Origin: Gonatopus flavifemur
Taxonomy: Eukaryota > Arthropoda > Insecta > Hymenoptera > Dryinidae
Assembly (NCBI GenBank): GCA_018340375.1
Contig: JAFFJZ010000002.1
Location: 21,222,001-21,286,000, forward strand
Length of the DNA: 64,000 nucleotides
Reading direction: 5' to 3'
Under the pieces are notes generated by a model. The model saw only the letters and a list, made by a program, of their open reading frames with translations, was not told the DNA's origin and made no database searches. This document shows, piece by piece, positions 62,891 to 64,000 of this stretch (position 1 is the stretch's first letter; the number at the start of each line of letters is the position of its first letter). A program made the position numbers and the translations under genes.

Positions 62891-63394
62891 AATATCACTT
62901 TGTGTCCAAAAAATTTTTAGTCATTTTCTAAGACGTGCCACAAACGATAGGAACATTTTTAGGATATGGGGCTTTTTGCATATGAAAGCACTAGTCGTTG
63001 AGTACCAGAAACACATTGTGTTAGATTTTTACAATACAAAATGGCGACACATCAGCGCACTGAAAAAAAGTCTGGTCTTTCACATGGGCGTATCGCTAGA
63101 GATCACAATTATGAATGCAGTACAAAAAACCAAAATTTTTCTGAAGAAATAGTCCAAAATCTAGAAATCTACGTAGGATTTTTCCAATATCAGCTTTTTT
63201 GTCGATTTTATAGGCGATTTTCGGACGATTTTTCCGAAAACATCGAAAAAAAATATTTTATTTTGACCGTACTACCATGCCGCCATTTTGGATTGAAAAA
63301 AAAATTGAATAAAAAGTGTTTTTTGCACCCACAAACTGGTACTTTCATATGCAAAAAAATCCTGTACACCCCAAGTGTGTATTGACGGCGGGCC

Positions 63395-64000
63395 CCATCT
63401 ATGCCCAGGGTGGGTGCCCATGCTACCCAACGTGGGACCAACCCTGGGATGATAACATCGTTCCCAGCTTGGCCGTATTGCTTTACCCGAGAATTGGTAA
63501 CACCACGGGCCCAGCATGAACCCAGACTAGGCAATCAATACTGCCCCTTCCTTTTTGTTTAAAAATTGGAAAATCCCTAGCATGTATATACCATGGGGCC
63601 CACCCCGGGCCAGCATGGGCCCCATCCTGCCAATATGGGCCCAAGACTGGGCCAGAGTGGGACCAAAATTCTTACACGCTGAGGATTGTACACACATGCT
63701 CGGGATATAAATTCACCCCAATCTTGGCCTGACGCTGGTCCAAATTGGGGCCAATTTCAAATGTGCCCGCACTAAGATTCATTATCTCTATTTTTTTCAA
63801 CTATAATTGTATGGGAAAGCACAACAGGGCCAAGATTGAGCCAACATGGACCCCATCGTCATTCCCCAATACTGGGTTAAAGAGGATGGACTCAGCCTGG
63901 GGCCCATTATCATTATAGGCAATACACGCTTGGGATTTATAATTTTTTTTGTGTCCATGGCAACAATTTTAAAAAATCGTCAATATTTCCGTCCACAAAG
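63395..64000. repeat. gggccc palindrome-rich repeat, cut by the window end
   Basis: Words such as gggccccatctatgcccagg, cagcatgggccccatc, ccaatatgggcccaag and acacttgggat-type sequence fill the stretch. It is far more GC-rich than its surroundings and looks like a third family of the palindrome-rich class. A phrase near 63447 (tgggatgataacatcgtt) resembles one in copy II at 21075. The right boundary lies outside the window. Open frames inside are by-products. Confidence 0.6.

Noticed and set aside
63208..63534. Overlapping open frames on both strands near the window end
   Set aside because: They follow the gggccc palindromic repeat and appear in several frames on both strands at once.

Overview
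The window is eukaryotic nuclear DNA and very probably comes from an insect. It is AT-rich, its genes are split by GT-AG introns, and the intergenic and intronic DNA is crowded with short non-autonomous transposons. The best-supported genes are two tandem fatty-acid elongase (ELO/ELOVL) genes of insect type and a SENP8/NEDP1-type deneddylase. A hymenopteran origin is possible, but nothing in the sequence proves it.

Layout. 1-3.7 kb holds fold-back elements. 3.7-13.2 kb is ELO gene A (+ strand, four coding exons, 261 codons before the stop). 13.2-17.5 kb is intergenic, with a hAT-type MITE that has a perfect 8-bp target duplication. 17.5-29.97 kb is ELO gene B (+ strand, same exon plan, 260 codons). 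30.2-31.26 kb holds no visible gene. 31.26-31.93 kb is the single coding exon of the SENP8-like protease (- strand), whose 5' side carries a row of five fold-back elements (32.9-34.2 kb). 34.76-35.64 kb is a truncated Copia reverse-transcriptase fragment that runs directly into a ~1.9-kb array of the 10-mer acgataggat (to 37.56 kb). 37.6-64 kb has no gene I can support; it holds scattered MITEs, one LINE C-terminal fragment (49.3-49.5 kb) and a large palindrome-rich element family.

Function. The two ELO genes arose by tandem duplication. They share intron positions and phases, and recognisable blocks in their promoters and 5' leaders. They should encode ER condensing enzymes of very-long-chain fatty acid synthesis, the kind of enzyme that in insects feeds cuticular hydrocarbon, wax or pheromone production. 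SENP8 works in an unrelated pathway (NEDD8 removal).

Most interesting signals: (1) the decamer array seems to have been born from a decamer inside the Copia RT coding sequence, and it shows two separate higher-order periods, 350 bp and 190 bp; (2) several element families are built internally from many copies of one short palindromic word, a different word in each family; (3) there are repeated nested insertions with readable target duplications, giving a relative chronology.
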